Shown one piece after another: positions 12,001 through 27,000 of a stretch of 64,000 bases of DNA. A program made the position numbers and the translations under genes. Numbering within the stretch: the first letter of the stretch is position 1; the number at the start of each line of letters is the position of its first letter. The DNA is from Asterias rubens (taxonomy: Eukaryota; Echinodermata; Asteroidea; Forcipulatida; Asteriidae), in the NCBI RefSeq assembly GCF_902459465.1, contig NC_047070.1, forward strand, positions 14,021,656 through 14,085,655, given 5' to 3'. The notes beneath the pieces are model-generated. The model did not search any database and was not told the origin of the DNA. It was given only the letters and a program-made list of their open reading frames with translations.

Positions 12001-15000
12001 TGATAAATAGAGAAAAATAGGAATTTACATTCATGAACGTACATCATGTACAGTGAGGGCGTTCAATTTCTGCATGGTGATAATACACACCATGCAATGT
12101 AATGCACACAGGATGCATGAGGTAGGGTGGCCATCATAAACCACCCAGCTTAAAACCAGTTCCTATGCATACATGTACATATATATGGAGGTATACTACA
12201 GACTGAGGTCTAGGACTCGAGACGTATTTCTATACCAATAAGGGTTTGCAGTCACAGCTTTCAAATTGTACATCAATGCAAAGGTTTTGTATGCAAGGTC
12301 ATGCACCAATGGTAACAGTAGGCACTACATGTACAGGAAACCACTGGATAGAGCCCAGCACTAGGATTAGAAAAACCATGCCATTCACATCAGTAAGTTG
12401 ACCTCAATCTCAGGTCACAGAGTGCAAAGTTTTGTTTACGTGATAAGCCTACATTACAATAAGGAGGTCATGTGGTGGGCGGTGAACATGGAGTGGAGTC
12501 GACCTGCTACAGTCAGTAATAAATACTGCCCATAGTCCCTACTGGTACAGACTGCAGGACAATGTTGAAATTGGCACTTATATAGAAAGTAGCCTACATG
12601 TATTAATAGATTCCAAGCAATGGCATCCAAAAGCGTTTAAAGGCAGTGGACACTATTGGTAATTACTCAAATTAACTATTAGCATAAAACCTTACGGAGT
12701 AATGGGGAAAGGTTGATAGTATAAAACATTGTGAGGAACAGCTCCCTCTGAAGTGACATAGTTTTCGAGAAAGAAGTAATTTTCCACAAATTTGATTTCA
12801 AGACCACAGATTTAGAATTTGAGGTCTTGAAATCAAGCATCTGAAAGCACCTTAGTTCGTGTGACCATGGAGCGACAAGGGTGTTTTTTACGCTCATTAA
12901 TATCTTACAAATTTCGATGACCTATTGAGCTCAAATATTCACAGGTTTGTTATTTTATGCATTTGTTGAGATACACCACTGTGAAGACTAGTCTTTGACA
13001 ATATTACCAATAGTGTCCAGTGTCATTAACTTAGAGTTACCATAGAATGCCATAGACAAGTGTATGCAGTTTTTGAGAAATGTTCTTCTGAACCAGAGTG
13101 CCAAAATGTTTTGAATTGATCAGGAGTAGATCAAATTAATATTTCTATTCTCACGAAAGTTGAACATTCATTTTACATTTCACTGCAAACTAACAGCTCC
13201 AATTCTATGTTTACAAAATCATTGATTGGTACTAAAACAATGGACTTCATCAAACTATTTATGACCAAGAAATAAAGTGTACACAATTGTACATGTCCCT
13301 TCACTTCCGTCAAAATAAAATGCGAGTTTAATTGCCTGTAACCTTGTGTTGAGGCCAGTCCTTCAGAATTTATTTTAAATCAACTTCCCAAGCGATGCAA
13401 TATTTATTTTCAAAACACTTTGCTACTTCCATATCCTGCATCCTTCTGAAGTTATAGGCCTACCTCAAGAGGTTATGAACTTAAGCTGAGCCTTAGTCTA
13501 TGGATTAGGATAAGCTGATCCTACTAATCCATGGTTGTTTCTGTCTAGTCAACCCACATAGTGTACTCGTGTATGAATGCACCATGTACACGTAGTTTGC
13601 TATAACTAATGAACTTTGTTATAAATTAGAAATTATTGACTGTTTGTGACATAGACTCCGAGCCACTTACATGTATTAGAAATACAAGCCAGTGAAACTC
13701 ATGCTTCTACCATGTATGTCACATAACGTTGGCTTCAAAGTTAGTGAGAATATAGTTGGCTTTCCATTTTGTCAAAACATTTTCCAATTTATTTTGTTTA
13801 GAATGTACTCCACTTTCAAAACAAAGTGTTATTTCAAACAATTTCTCATAAGTGTCAAAACAATTTATCATCAGAATATAATATTATGGTTTCCTACATC
13901 AATTTAAACCTGTACAAATCTTGTTGTTTATTTACTTACAAAAACATGTACTGGTACTGGTACAATTAGAATACAGTACCTTGCATAATAATTGTCACTT
14001 CCATATATGGACCCCCTTTAATGCACCACTCATCTTCAATCCTTTCCCTTTAGCTCCATTATAATATTTTCTCTCATTCTCCCGTTCAATTGAAATTAAA
14101 ATTTGCTACCGTGGAAAATAATTTGAAGTTGAAATTAATTTGAGCCGACATTTACAACGTGCACTTCATTAAATCATTTTAGATGAGGCTTTTACTGAGT
14201 ATTTGTTTTACTACGGTTTGAACTTTGTGTCGAGAGATGAACAAATTACAGCATAACAGCTGCCAATGAACAGTTTTAAGTCAAAACCTCCAGTGGTCAT
14301 ACATCATACATATACAGCGTATAACACTTTATTTTGTTGTAGAGTGTTAACCTTGCCTCACAGCGAGGTGTTTATTGAATAACCAGCTTGAAGTACTGGA
14401 GGCAATGAGTAAAGTAAAGGACACTTATCAACTCGGAGACCATTAAAACATGAGATGAGTCTGCATCAAAGGCATGACTGGTCGCTAACAATGGCTTTAA
14501 GATCAATATGTAGATTAAACAACGCAAGGTTTTATATATATTCTGATGATGTATTGTGAATTATGGCCAACCGATTACGTCAAACGTGACCTTCACAAAA
14601 CTGCACAGGAAGCGAGTTTCTTGCTGTTGTACACTATAAATGGCGACTAGTATAATGTTAGGAATACCTAAAAAGGGTGATTCAAATAAAGAAGACTGCA
14701 GGACAAGATTTGTAGCTGACCTCCGAGTGATACGTTTGTCTTAAAGACACTAGACACTATTAATAATTGTCAAAGACCAGTCTTCTCACTTGGTGTATCT
14801 CAACAGTACACGTATGCATAAAATAACAAACCTGTAAACATTTGAACTCAATTGGTCTTCAAAGTTGGGAGATAATAAGACGAAGTTGTGTGCTTTCAGA
14901 TGCTTGATTTCAAGACCTCAAATTCTAATTCTAAGGTCTCCAAATCAAATTCGTGGAAAGTTACTTTTCTCTCGGAAACTACAATACTTCAGAGGGAGCC

Positions 15001-18000
15001 GTTTCTCACAATGTTTCATACTATCAACCTCTCCCCATACTTGTTACCAAGTCAGGTTTTATGCTATAACTATTTTGAGTAATTACCAACAGTGACCACT
15101 GCTTTTAATGTAATATTGCAATAATTACATGTTACAAAATTGTAGGCCAGTGTTTTCAATTCTTGTGAACCATGCTTACTGAAACAACCTTAATAGGACC
15201 CAGCAATCAACCCTTAGTCATTGTTTCCATGTGGTGCTCCATTCCTATTTCCTCGTAAATCGAGAGAAACAACCTTTTGACATGTCACGGCTTTCTATGA
15301 GTAGGTAGGAGTACACATTGTGCATGTTAACAACCACTCGTCAACCATTAGCAGTCAAACTAACTCCTAAAGGTTGAACTGATGTAAGCTAACAAAAAAA
15401 GTCTTAAATAACAAGTAGGGGGATCTGTAGTACCAGCAGACTATATGTAAGTGCCACTACATGTACTCTTTTACTACCTTAAGCAATTTCATTCCCTCTG
15501 CATAGTCTATGTACCTGATGGGACATAAGATAGGCACTCATGACAGTTAACTCACCTGTATAAAGCAAGTAAAGTCCCCATATTTGTCGGTCTTGACAAT
15601 CTTTTCCTGTAGTAAGAAAATGAGAAGAACAACTTGTGAATGAAACAACAAAGCACTTGAGCCTTAATTTTAGGCATGTTATTTGGAATAAACAAATCAA
15701 TAAAAAATTGAGTTGCAAAATTGAGATGAGCCAGGGGTACAGGGGTTTGAAAATGTCAAAAGTGAAACGTACAAAACGTTTGAATAAATTACAACTAAAA
15801 GACGAGATGATGACATCTGTGCGGATGTTCTCACATGGCATACGGTACATTATTACACAATAAATGTGAGTGACCATTTAACTGCAATCACTACACCATA
15901 CTATTTATTGCAGTCATTCAATCTTGAATAACATAAAAAAACTCCTCCAACTTGTATTCATACATGTTAATAGAAACTACTTTGTAGATGGTGAGTCCTC
16001 AATCCATAGCTCTAGGTAAAAATGTGGCAATCATCAACATAAAAGCAAGTTTCAAACTATGTAAATGAAATTAATATGTGGGTGGAGGAGGCACTGGGAC
16101 ATTATCTTTCTGAAAGTTTATATATATACTCAGCGCCTTGAGTACCTTGCCTGGTAGATACGTGCGCTATAATAAGACTTCGATATTATTATTATTATTA
16201 TTATTATATTTATCATGGAGCCAAACTTATTTAGAACAGAACTTGAAACAAATACAATGCGACTCATCTATAGCCATAACGAGAATACTATAGATATTTT
16301 TCACTGCTGCAAATTATAATTGCTCAACAATTTGTTCAGCTTTAAGAAACAGCTGTAATAAAATGATAAACTAAGATCAAGAGACATTACAAAGACTAGA
16401 TGCATCAATACAGATTATAAAACAGTCATCATTTCTTAAAGACACTGGACTCTATTGGTAATTGTCAAAGACCAGTCTTCTCACTTGGTGATACATCTAA
16501 TAACAAACCTGTGAAAATTTGAGCTCAATTGCTCGTCAAAGTTGCGAGATAATATTGAAAGAAAAAATACCATTGTCACACCATGTAATGTGTGTTTGGA
16601 TGGTGGATTTCAAGACCTCAAATTATAACTCTGAGGTCTCAAAATCAAATTTGTGGGAATTTACTTCTTTCTCGAAAACTGTGGCACTTCAGAGGGAGCC
16701 GTTTCTCACAATGTTTTATTACCATCAACATCTCCCAATACTTGTCACCAAGTAAGGTTTTACATGTATGCTAATAATTATTTCGAGAAATTACCAATAG
16801 TGTCCACTGCCTTTAATAAACACTGACCATAGAGCAAGAAAGGTACAGTATGGGAGATTTGTACATAGTACTTAATGTATCATGCTTGCTGTTCAGCAAG
16901 CTATACCTTGTCTCTATGGAGCCCACACCCACACACAGAGGATACCATTTAATGGTCCCTAGGATAAAGGTCATAGGTTACTGACATCCACTGGGCATCA
17001 ATTTATCCTCTGTGAGAATCAGGGGTGAGAGTCATTACTAATGAAAAGGTCTGAAACTTGGATACAAATTCAAAGGTATGTTGAAATGATGGCATTTCTA
17101 CCTTTAGTTAACTACTGAGATTATAAATTCCAAGGAGCTTTTGGAAACAGTATCCAACGCAATAGAGAAAATGACCAATGTGCAGGATTTCTTTATTTGT
17201 GGAAAAAAATATTGTCTGATTTTCTTCACCAGGCCGACATGAACAATTTGAATTCAGCCAAAAGTTTGAACAATCTCATCCCTGGAGAATGCCCTGTTTT
17301 TGCGTAATGTCTGAACTTAACTTTAAATTCTCAGCACTAAAGTGGGTGTCTGTAAATGATGAACATACAGACCTCCTTTCAGGGGGTGGGTGGGCTCTTC
17401 ATGAAAAATTACAAACAGTATATCAACAGCCCTGATACTTCACGACGGCAATTGCCGTCGTTGCCCCTACCGATTGCTGCAATGCCCTTCAAAAACCCAA
17501 TTTTTCACGGCAATGATTGCCTTGCCTTTTTCTCATCATTGCCGCCGTGCCCTTCCTCCCGAAAACAAATTATATTCAACGTTGTCAAAGTTCGAAAATA
17601 ATCCAAAAAGTCCCGATGTCTGTGTAAATTTCACGCAACGAAATAGACCCCAATTTCACGCACGTAAGGCACAACAGCAGATTTCAGGCCCGTTAGTCGT
17701 TGTTCTTTGCGTGCGACAAAAAAATACTAGAAACATCGAACGCTAGAGGGCGTTTCGAAACAAAGCGATAGCGTGAGATTACACGCCCTCTAGTGGTAAA
17801 ATTACGCGAACCAACGCTTAACGCCTTGAGACAAAGACTCGACGTGTCTTTGCATGCTGGGATAGTGGTTTTCCCCATGCTTGGTACATGTGATGTACCA
17901 TCATGTACAGCATAGGCGTCGCGCACCGCATGAATTTATTCTGTCAACATCGTGTCAAAATGGAGCAGTTACGTGGGAATTTTAGCGTCTCTACGAAAAA

Positions 18001-21000
18001 CAACACAACGTGCATGACCAATAGTAGGATTACGTGTATGAACAAAAATTATTTATTGTGTATTGTAAGTAGTTGTTCTTTATTTTGTTGAATTAGATGA
18101 ATGCTTTCTTTTTTCATTGGGTAACAGTTAGAAAATGGAAAAATTGGAAGAACTATTTTTTACAGGCAACTCGGAGGTTTTTTTTCAAACTGCCGTCGTG
18201 CCCTTCGCAACTTTTTATGATTGCCGTGATGCCCTTCCAAATTTTTGAAAATTGCCTTGGTGCCCTAAATTTTTACAAAAAGTCAAGGCAAAACTGCCGT
18301 GCCCCTTAAAAGCCGAAGTATCAGGGCTGTATCAATATTCATGAATGCTCACAAATCTATTCAAAGGAAGTTGTCTAAATGCAGTACAGTTTAAAAACTC
18401 TAAAAGTATGATCATAAAATATATTCTTTACCTATATAACTTCAAATTTACAAAATGTGTAAAATGACACTGAGGATTAATCTTACCACTAGGGGATCCA
18501 TTATTTGTAGTGAGTGCTTAGCGCCTATCAATTCTCAACTGATGATGGAAAAACAGATTTACTCCAGAAAGACAAAATGTCTGCAACATTCAAAGCCTGT
18601 CTCTACTCTATGCCTGTCTTCAGTGCAAGTGACTATGTTGTATGGCGCCAGTATATGATTTGGTATACGTGCGCAGGGCAACAACATATTCACTCTAGTT
18701 ATTAATAATGAATGGAAGGTCAGACCATTGAGGTATAAAAGGCCCAAAGCTACACGCCAGGTACAATACATCCCATTGAATTCAGTCAAGGTGAATTGAA
18801 AACAACAATGAATTAAATAAATTGTATACTCATGACGTCACAACCCACCTGACTACGATCTAAATAAATACAGCAATTGGATTGGTGGATAAGATGCCTC
18901 AATGCCAAGCGGACTCTTATTATGTAAATTTGGATTTCAGTGATCACCGGCTGAATTATCAACAACCTACAGAAGAATGTATAAAAATTCCCAGGGTCGA
19001 TATACCTATATGCAAATTACACAATGTAGGTGTGTACAAAAGGAGACTCTAGTTTGGTGACATCCAATCTCGGCTAAGGTCAAGGGTCAATTGAATGGAA
19101 TTGTCTCAGTCTACTGACTGTATGTATTCATTTTTTTAATACCTTAAATTCATTTGATGTTGGTGGTTTCTTCACTATCTATTTAGGTGTAACTGGATGC
19201 ATTACGTCTATATTATAAATTGGTGTGTTGGAGTGTAATTTGTACTGGTTATAAGCAACCCAACTAACTAAAGTTATTTTGTAATTTATATAGTTTTGAT
19301 ATTGATTGTGTTTGGCCAGTGGATGTCAAGTTTCTATGTTTTTTAACGTGAACAAATAATTAAATCTAATCTAATCTAATTATATACTGGGTGACTGAAG
19401 AAGGAACCATGGTGGAATTTATTTATTAATTTGCAAAACTGCTGCAAGAATGCCTTGTTGTATCAATTCATGGCTTATTTGCACCAGATAATTCACTGCC
19501 TTTTACTGTTTTGAAGCACATTTTAAGTTTATTTTAAGTGATGCGCTGAAGAACTGTGTTTTTTTATTAACCATCTACATGCGATAGTGGAAAATAACAA
19601 CAGACCAGGGCTCTGCTTACCGTAAGCACAGAATCAGCACTTACGGCAAGCGTATTTCACCGGTTAGCAATGAATTTTGGCTTCTGCGCATGCGTACTCC
19701 ACGTTACCAAGCATTCTAAGCCTACAAGGCTAGCGCAGAAATTCGGCGCTTGCACGTTAGCGGAGAATCGTGCTTGTAAGCGCAGAATTCCGCGGTAAGC
19801 AGAGCCATGAAATTGGGCCCTGAGCTACCAACATTTGCAGATCTGCAAAATTAGGGAAATGATGTACAACAATCAGGGGGATAATTAGAATTACATTCAA
19901 CATAGAGTACAAGTTTCGTAATCAGGGAGATTTTCAAATGTCCTCATCAGATTATATGGAAAGATTGGTTTATTTTCAGGGAACTTTCTGCAGAGTCAGA
20001 GAAGTTGGCAGCTCTTTCAGACTTTTCTATTATTATGTAAAACTCATGGTCTCGATCATTGTTTCGGCGAGTTTTGTTTATTACGAACTGTCGCTTGAGG
20101 GCGCTATACTTGGCGACCGTTTTCCGATAAACGCATCAGAAACTGTATTTCTCGATAGCTTTACTGATATAAAAGGTTATCTAAACTGCTTAAATTTGTA
20201 CTGATACTGCTTAGATTTACTGATCGGCGTTTAGGGTGAGTGTTATAGAATTGTATTGTTGGCTAAGACTTTCAGTAGTTTCGTAGTATTAAAGATAATT
20301 CTAACGGTTTTTCTGCTCACTTGAGAAGTTGTAATATGTTACATGTACATGCATTTGATGCACATCAAAGTTCAAAGGTTAAAGTTCGGGTGTTTATAAA
20401 TCCGTTTTATAAGGTCCCAAGTTACAAGTTCTGCTTATGTAAGAATTTATTAATATTCTAGAGCAAGTTCATCGAGGCCAGGATTTGTTTACTGTAAATC
20501 AGTTGGGCATGATCTTATTGATTTAAAGGTGATTTGTTCAGGGTAAATTTAGTATACATGGCAGGTTCCTGTATTTAGAATGTTTTCCTTATTTGTTTAG
20601 GGGATTACCGTTTTGATTAACTGAACTGTATGCTGTTTAACTGGACTGAACTATTGTTGCTGAAGTGTTACTGATCTGCTAGTTGTATCCGGTCACAGTA
20701 GTAAGTTAATGTTTCCGTTTAAAAATCATTATGTTTCTATAATTACTTTCACTTGTTTCAGATGTTTGGACTGTAATAATCTTTCTGTTTACACGTGTTA
20801 AGACTGTTTAGCAGTATTCTGAGATATGGTATGTGCACTCATTCATGTACTTGGATTTTGTTTGGTTTATTGCAGAATTGAATGCTGATTTATTAAAATC
20901 TTCATACATTAAAACCGGGTGCGACTCCATTCTTTAAATCCTCTGGCCTTCCAATCATCAAAAAACGAGTCACGAATCTATTTAAATTGACTACACCATT

Positions 21001-24000
21001 TCCTTTCTCCATCACTAACCTACCAATATAAATGATTGATGACCCACAACTCCATAACTAACAAGCAAAATAATCACTAGTCAGTTTTGAGAATAAAGCA
21101 AGAAAGAAGATCTAGATTTGTATGCATCATGTATGGTGCTCACTATTGCTTTGATGCTATCTTTGACCATTAAGTTTTTTGCAGCAATACCTCAGGGTGT
21201 GTAGGTCAACTAATTATGATTATTTGGAGGTAGGATGTACATAGTCGTACACCGCGTTTGTAGTGTAATTCCTAATCCAGAGAAGTAGATTGTGATCCAC
21301 ATTTTTATCATGACCACAGATCAAGATCTTGTGTTGTGTTTACACTGTCAGTGCTTGATCCAGCTCTGAGTCTGATCCCACTTTTTGTTTTTATAACAGT
21401 CAGCCATACACACTTTTAAAAGCAAAATCCCTCTGCCATTCGTAGCAAATGAGAACTGACCACATTGAACTACCGTCTCCATAGAGTTATATATAAAAAC
21501 TAGAGGGCGCACTGGCCTATATACGCGCCCCGGTATGCGCGCAGGCGGCCATTTTCTAAGTTGACAAAACAGCCATTTCACAGCATGTGTTTGTGCGGCC
21601 ATTTTGTAATATGAACAAACAGCATCGCGTGAGCGTTCAATAAAAAAACCTCAAACGTGTATTTCATATTCGACGCGCGTACAGAATGGCGCGCTTGTCA
21701 TCTTGCGGTCCCGTCGCGTTTGTGCAAGAAGCATCACCAGTGCGCCCTCTAGTTCTTATATATAACTCTATGACTGTCTCCTATCTTTCTTTGCATACTT
21801 GCTTCTGGAATCCACTTTTCCAAATCTGATCCACCAACTGCAAGAGTCAACCCTCTTTTAATAGGTGGATTAAAATTGTCCGATTTTTGGACCAGGTCGG
21901 ATCGTGCTTTCGTGCGTTTGTCGATAATCCAGATTGCAGGATCAGATCCGGGTCTGAACTACCTTTCTGGACTCGAGGTCGGTACGAATTTATTTAACAT
22001 CTTTATTTTATTTACGACTTTAGTTCTAACCCAACGATCTGTGCCTCAACAGAAATGTACTTCTGAGAAGTGATTTATGGTTACAGAACTCTTCATTACA
22101 TCCGATATTACTTTCTCATAGAAAGCATACAACAACAAAACTTCCAGGTTATCAGGCATTACATTCCCTTGAAGCATTTTGGTCAATTTATATGTGACTT
22201 TGTCCCCATTCTATGCTAGAACTATTCTATTCCTAATCCTAGCTGCATACATGTAGATGAGCATCACACTGCTAACATCCAATGATCCAGTGCTTTCAAT
22301 TAAGGGTCAAAGGTTGGAATGATTCCAGAAGAGCAGGATGAGACTGCTCCTTTAAGATAGTCCTGCATCCTCTCTGACTAGCTACGCTCTTTGGTACGCC
22401 TACACCTTAAAAGTGTCCCACTTTTAAAAGTGTCCCACTTCTGCTGGCATTTATATGATTATGGATTTGAGTGTCACTGGCTCATGTCCAGTGACTTCCC
22501 TAATGCAGTGATGACTACGGGGGCCAAGGTTATTGTTCACATTGCCTGCACATGTGCACCAATTCCCAGACCATAAAACAACTGCTCTAATTATCACACA
22601 TAACAAACCTGTGTCTTTATATAACTGTGTAATGGCCAGTACTTCCTTTGTGTAAATTGAAACCAAGATCTCCAGCTGAGTGCATATATAGTGGAGATTC
22701 AGGGACAACATTTTTGTTTGATTACTGTCAAATTTCTATACAGATATGTAATGTGACCGATCAATAAACTGAATAAATGTGTGTCTTGCAAGCCAAAAAC
22801 AACAGTTTCTTTCTTCATGTTTTAACAAGTGAGAAAACCCGAGTGAGGGGAAATAAAACAAGAATTGTTGGGGTTGTTTTGGTTTTGGCTTAGAGGGGTA
22901 TCTTTCCCTGACTTTCCCAATCCATAAAGAGTAAGACATGCTTTCCCAACAAACACTGTATTCCCAGAAAGTTTGCATTTCCTACTCATTTTAAGGGCCA
23001 TAGTGAACTTCCCTCATCCAGAGAACTGAATGCCACGCCCCTCTCCCAAATAAGGGTAAGGCGTTATTCTGCTTGATGGAATTAACTTCAGCCCAAATTG
23101 CATATTGAACAAGACGGATCTTGGGCAGTAGATGAATGTCATCCGTCTGATTATACGCAAAGAGTGCAAAGTGAGATGTCCTTATATTGATTTCTTCATG
23201 TATGATGTGGCCAATGGCATGAATAAACTCCATGGACATTCTGAATAAATGGATCTTAGAAAAAACGTATAAAGTACATAACACATTTAAAAAGGACTAC
23301 TGGTAATTGTCAAAGACCAGTGTTCTCACTTGGTGTATCTCAACATGTATGCATAAAATAACAAACCTGTGAAAATTTGAGCTTAATTGGTCATCAGAGT
23401 TGGGAGAAAAATGATGAATAGAAGTCTTTTATTATTTTAGTAGGAAATTACCTCTATTTCAGAATCTATGCATGCTACTTGAGAGGGAGCTGTTTCTCAC
23501 AATGCTTTATACTATCAACAGCTCTCCAATTCTCACTACCAAGTCAGTTTTTAAGTTAATATTTTTTTTGAGTAATTACCAAACGTGTACCTTCCCTTTA
23601 ATACTCGGTGTGGAAACATGAAGCAACATTCATGGTACTGGATCCACATAAATAGAAAAACAAACATTTGAAAAGAGGGAGAAAGCTTTGAACAGGTCTG
23701 ATGTACGTGACTTCATTCTAATCGTGTACATGTTCATGTAAGAGCGAGGCAGTTTTACCTGTTTTACTACTGTACAGGCTACCTCGATGAGGAATATGTA
23801 CTGGAACATTCCTAGGGCAGGCCTGATGTTTGGCCCTTGGGGGATAAAGTAGAACAAAGTAAAAGGGCTGTACGAGTTTCTATAGTTATCATATTTATTT
23901 ACCATTTTGCTGAGCTTTAAAGGCAGTGGACACTATTGGTAATTACTCAAAATAATTATAAGCATAAAACCTTATTTGATAATGAGTAATGGGGAGAGGT

Positions 24001-27000
24001 TGATAGGATAAAACACTGTGAGAAACGGCTCCCTCTGAAGTAACATAGTTTTCGAGAAAGAAGAAACAACGAATTTGATTTCGAGACCTCCGATTTAGAA
24101 TTTGAGATCTCGAAATCAAGCATCTGAAAGCACATAACTTCGTGTGACAAGAGCGTTTTTTCTTTCATTAATATCTTATAACTTCGACCAATTGAGCTCA
24201 AATTTTCACAGGTTTGTTATTTAAATGCATACATGTATGTTGAGATAAATCAAATTAGAAGACTGGTCTTTGACAATTACCAATAATGTCCACTGTCTTT
24301 TTAACGGAATCAAACTTAGTAGGAAACTTCAAAGTAGGAAGAATGGGCACCAGGGCAATCTCCATTGGGCATGGAGTCATATTGCCCAGACTACAATCAG
24401 GGCTACAATGGAATGGTTCAGTGAGGTTGGGTTTTCTTTAAATCTCAGGTTGCAGACACACTGTATGCATAATTGGTGCTGGGTATAATGCATAGTACAT
24501 GTACGTGGGTGTTGCTTATATGTCTTCATACAGTGCATTATCCTGCAGTATACAGTGATGTACAAATAATGCTGTAATTCAGTACTGTGCACCAGGCTTC
24601 ATCACTGTCTACTCCCAAGATGGTGCCAATATACACACTTATTCTACACTGACAGTCATAACTTCATGTATGAGTGATTGCACTCATCAAATATTAATTG
24701 TTGGAAGTGTGTGTGTGTGGTGGGGAAACTTATATATCCATGTTGCCATGGAAACACACCATTCATATCAATTGAAAACATCAAAGACACTTAGCAGTAC
24801 AAAATGCAATATGCAGCTGGGTGTTTTCAAACAAACAAACCAAAGGTGGTGGTATCAACACGGGGTTTTCATATCCTTCAAGCTGAGTGTACCTCTTTCA
24901 AATAGATTAAAAAAACAAAAATTGACAAGGGTTGACAAAAGACTCGTCTTGATCGCATCACAATTGATTTGTTGTTGGTGATAGTCAAATAATACTAATA
25001 CTAAACAGCTCATAAATAATAATAACAACAATCACAACCAACTGTTTGAACTATAGAGGCCTACAACATAATGGCATAAACATGAATAATTCTTTACTGT
25101 AGTGCAATACGTGCTATAAATAATGACTTGACTACTAGCTCTACTGACCTCAATGCACGACGAACAATTCAATTAACCTAAAGAGTCAGTAATACTCGAT
25201 GAACATACATGTACAGGGGCAGTGGTCCCCTAGTAATGGCATGGTCTCATAGCAACACTTGAGTGCACTACACAACAATACACACATCTCTACCATACAG
25301 ATGTACATATTTGTACGTCCCATTGTGCATTATGTGTAACATTTCAATTCTGACTTACCAGACTACATAGTATGATTTCATTTCTGGTAGGCCTATACCT
25401 TGCATGCTCAAACTTCATGGGAAAATATGGAGCACTTGTCCCTTTTGGCTTCCAAATTACTTAATTTTTATTAAAGCATATGATATTGTAATACTATTTA
25501 TTTTTTTCAGAATGAGTACTCATTTATTTACAGAAGATGTCTAAATTTATTAAATCACACTGTGTTAATTTCCCTAGACACAGCTTACTGAGTTACCAGA
25601 GGCCCTGACTACATCCATGGATCCAAACCTCAACTCATATTACAACCTACACAGCAATTATTTTAATGTAACGAGAATTCAAGAAGGAATTTCCTTGAGG
25701 TCAAATTTTCCAGATGTTCCCAGGACTTCCTTCATCCACACCTCAACCTGGGAACTGAGTCACTGTCAATAACACTGTACCAGGAAATTCCATCACCACT
25801 CAAGGAGCTGAAAAATCCCTGCACCACTCTATACAGCTAGCACACCTACATTGGCCCAGACTTTGGCCAGGTCTGGCATTATATATGGCATGGACTGGCC
25901 CAGCTGATGCCACCTCTAGGCCACACCTGGCCCAGTGGTGGCATCAGTCATACTCCAGTGCCAGTTCATGCCAAATAATGCCGGACCTGGCCCAATTATG
26001 GGTCCGGCCAGGCAAACAAAAACAAATTCTATACAGTTTACAGTGTGCTGATCAAATACAATTTTAGTTGTAATTTATCATTTTGTTTAAATAAATTTAA
26101 ATAAAATTTAGTTTTAAAAACTATTAAACTTGAATTTAATTCTGAATTTAAAATTGGATTAACTAACTTTTAAATTGATAAATCTTTCTTCTTTAAAAAC
26201 AAAAGGTTTGTTTTTCCAAGCACAGAATTTGCAAACAATTCTATATCTTTGCAAGGCATATTGGCAGTTAGTTATTGCAATTTATTGTAAACCAACCGAA
26301 TTTCCCAATTCAAATGAACTTTTTAAGTAAGCCGTCTGTAAGTAAACTTCTACATATTGCCGACTGCATAATTGATTATTTTATTTTATATACAAGAAGA
26401 TAAAACGTTTCTTTTGTACAGGTATACCTTGCTAGCCTTGCCTTGAAATCGGGTCAAAGGTTTATTTACAGATAGTACTTCCGCTCAATAATTGACAGAC
26501 CTTACACCTGGATGTACTTGAACCCTAAGGTTTTGAACCTTACTCATGAGGCCATTCATGCTATTTATGTCAAATGATCATACCCAACGCTTTTGTTGGT
26601 TTTAAAATATTAATATTCAAGTGAACATGACTGGATAAACAAGAGGAACACGGTAATGTTGTCTTCTGGTGTTGAAAAAAAGTGTGTTGACTTGGGAAGT
26701 TTAGGGCGTAAAATTGGAATGAATAAATAGTGGTAGGCTTGTAAATTTACATCCCTCCAGGGCCCAATTTCATAGAGCTGCTAAGCACAAACATTTGCAA
26801 AGAATTAAATTTCTTCCTTGATAAAAACAGGACTACTAACCAAATTTCCATTTGTTGCATTTTGTTTGTTACTGGTATTCAGCTGTTGTTTACCAACCCT
26901 GAAAATCACATGGAAATTTGGTTGGTGATCCTGTTTTAATCTTGGCAACAATTTCATGCTAAGCAAATTGTTGTGCTGAGCAGCTCTATGAAATTGGGCC

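Noticed and set aside
14865..15095. Many 60-85 aa frames sharing SRPQ..LRSQNQI or FKTSNSKSEVSKSN
   Set aside because: All fall in family-1 MITE copies in different frames and orientations; they are non-coding repeat sequence.
19938..20204. 88-aa hydrophobic plus-strand frame in NDRG intron 1
   Set aside because: No homology recognised, no splice context, and single-frame length is within chance for AT-rich intron sequence.
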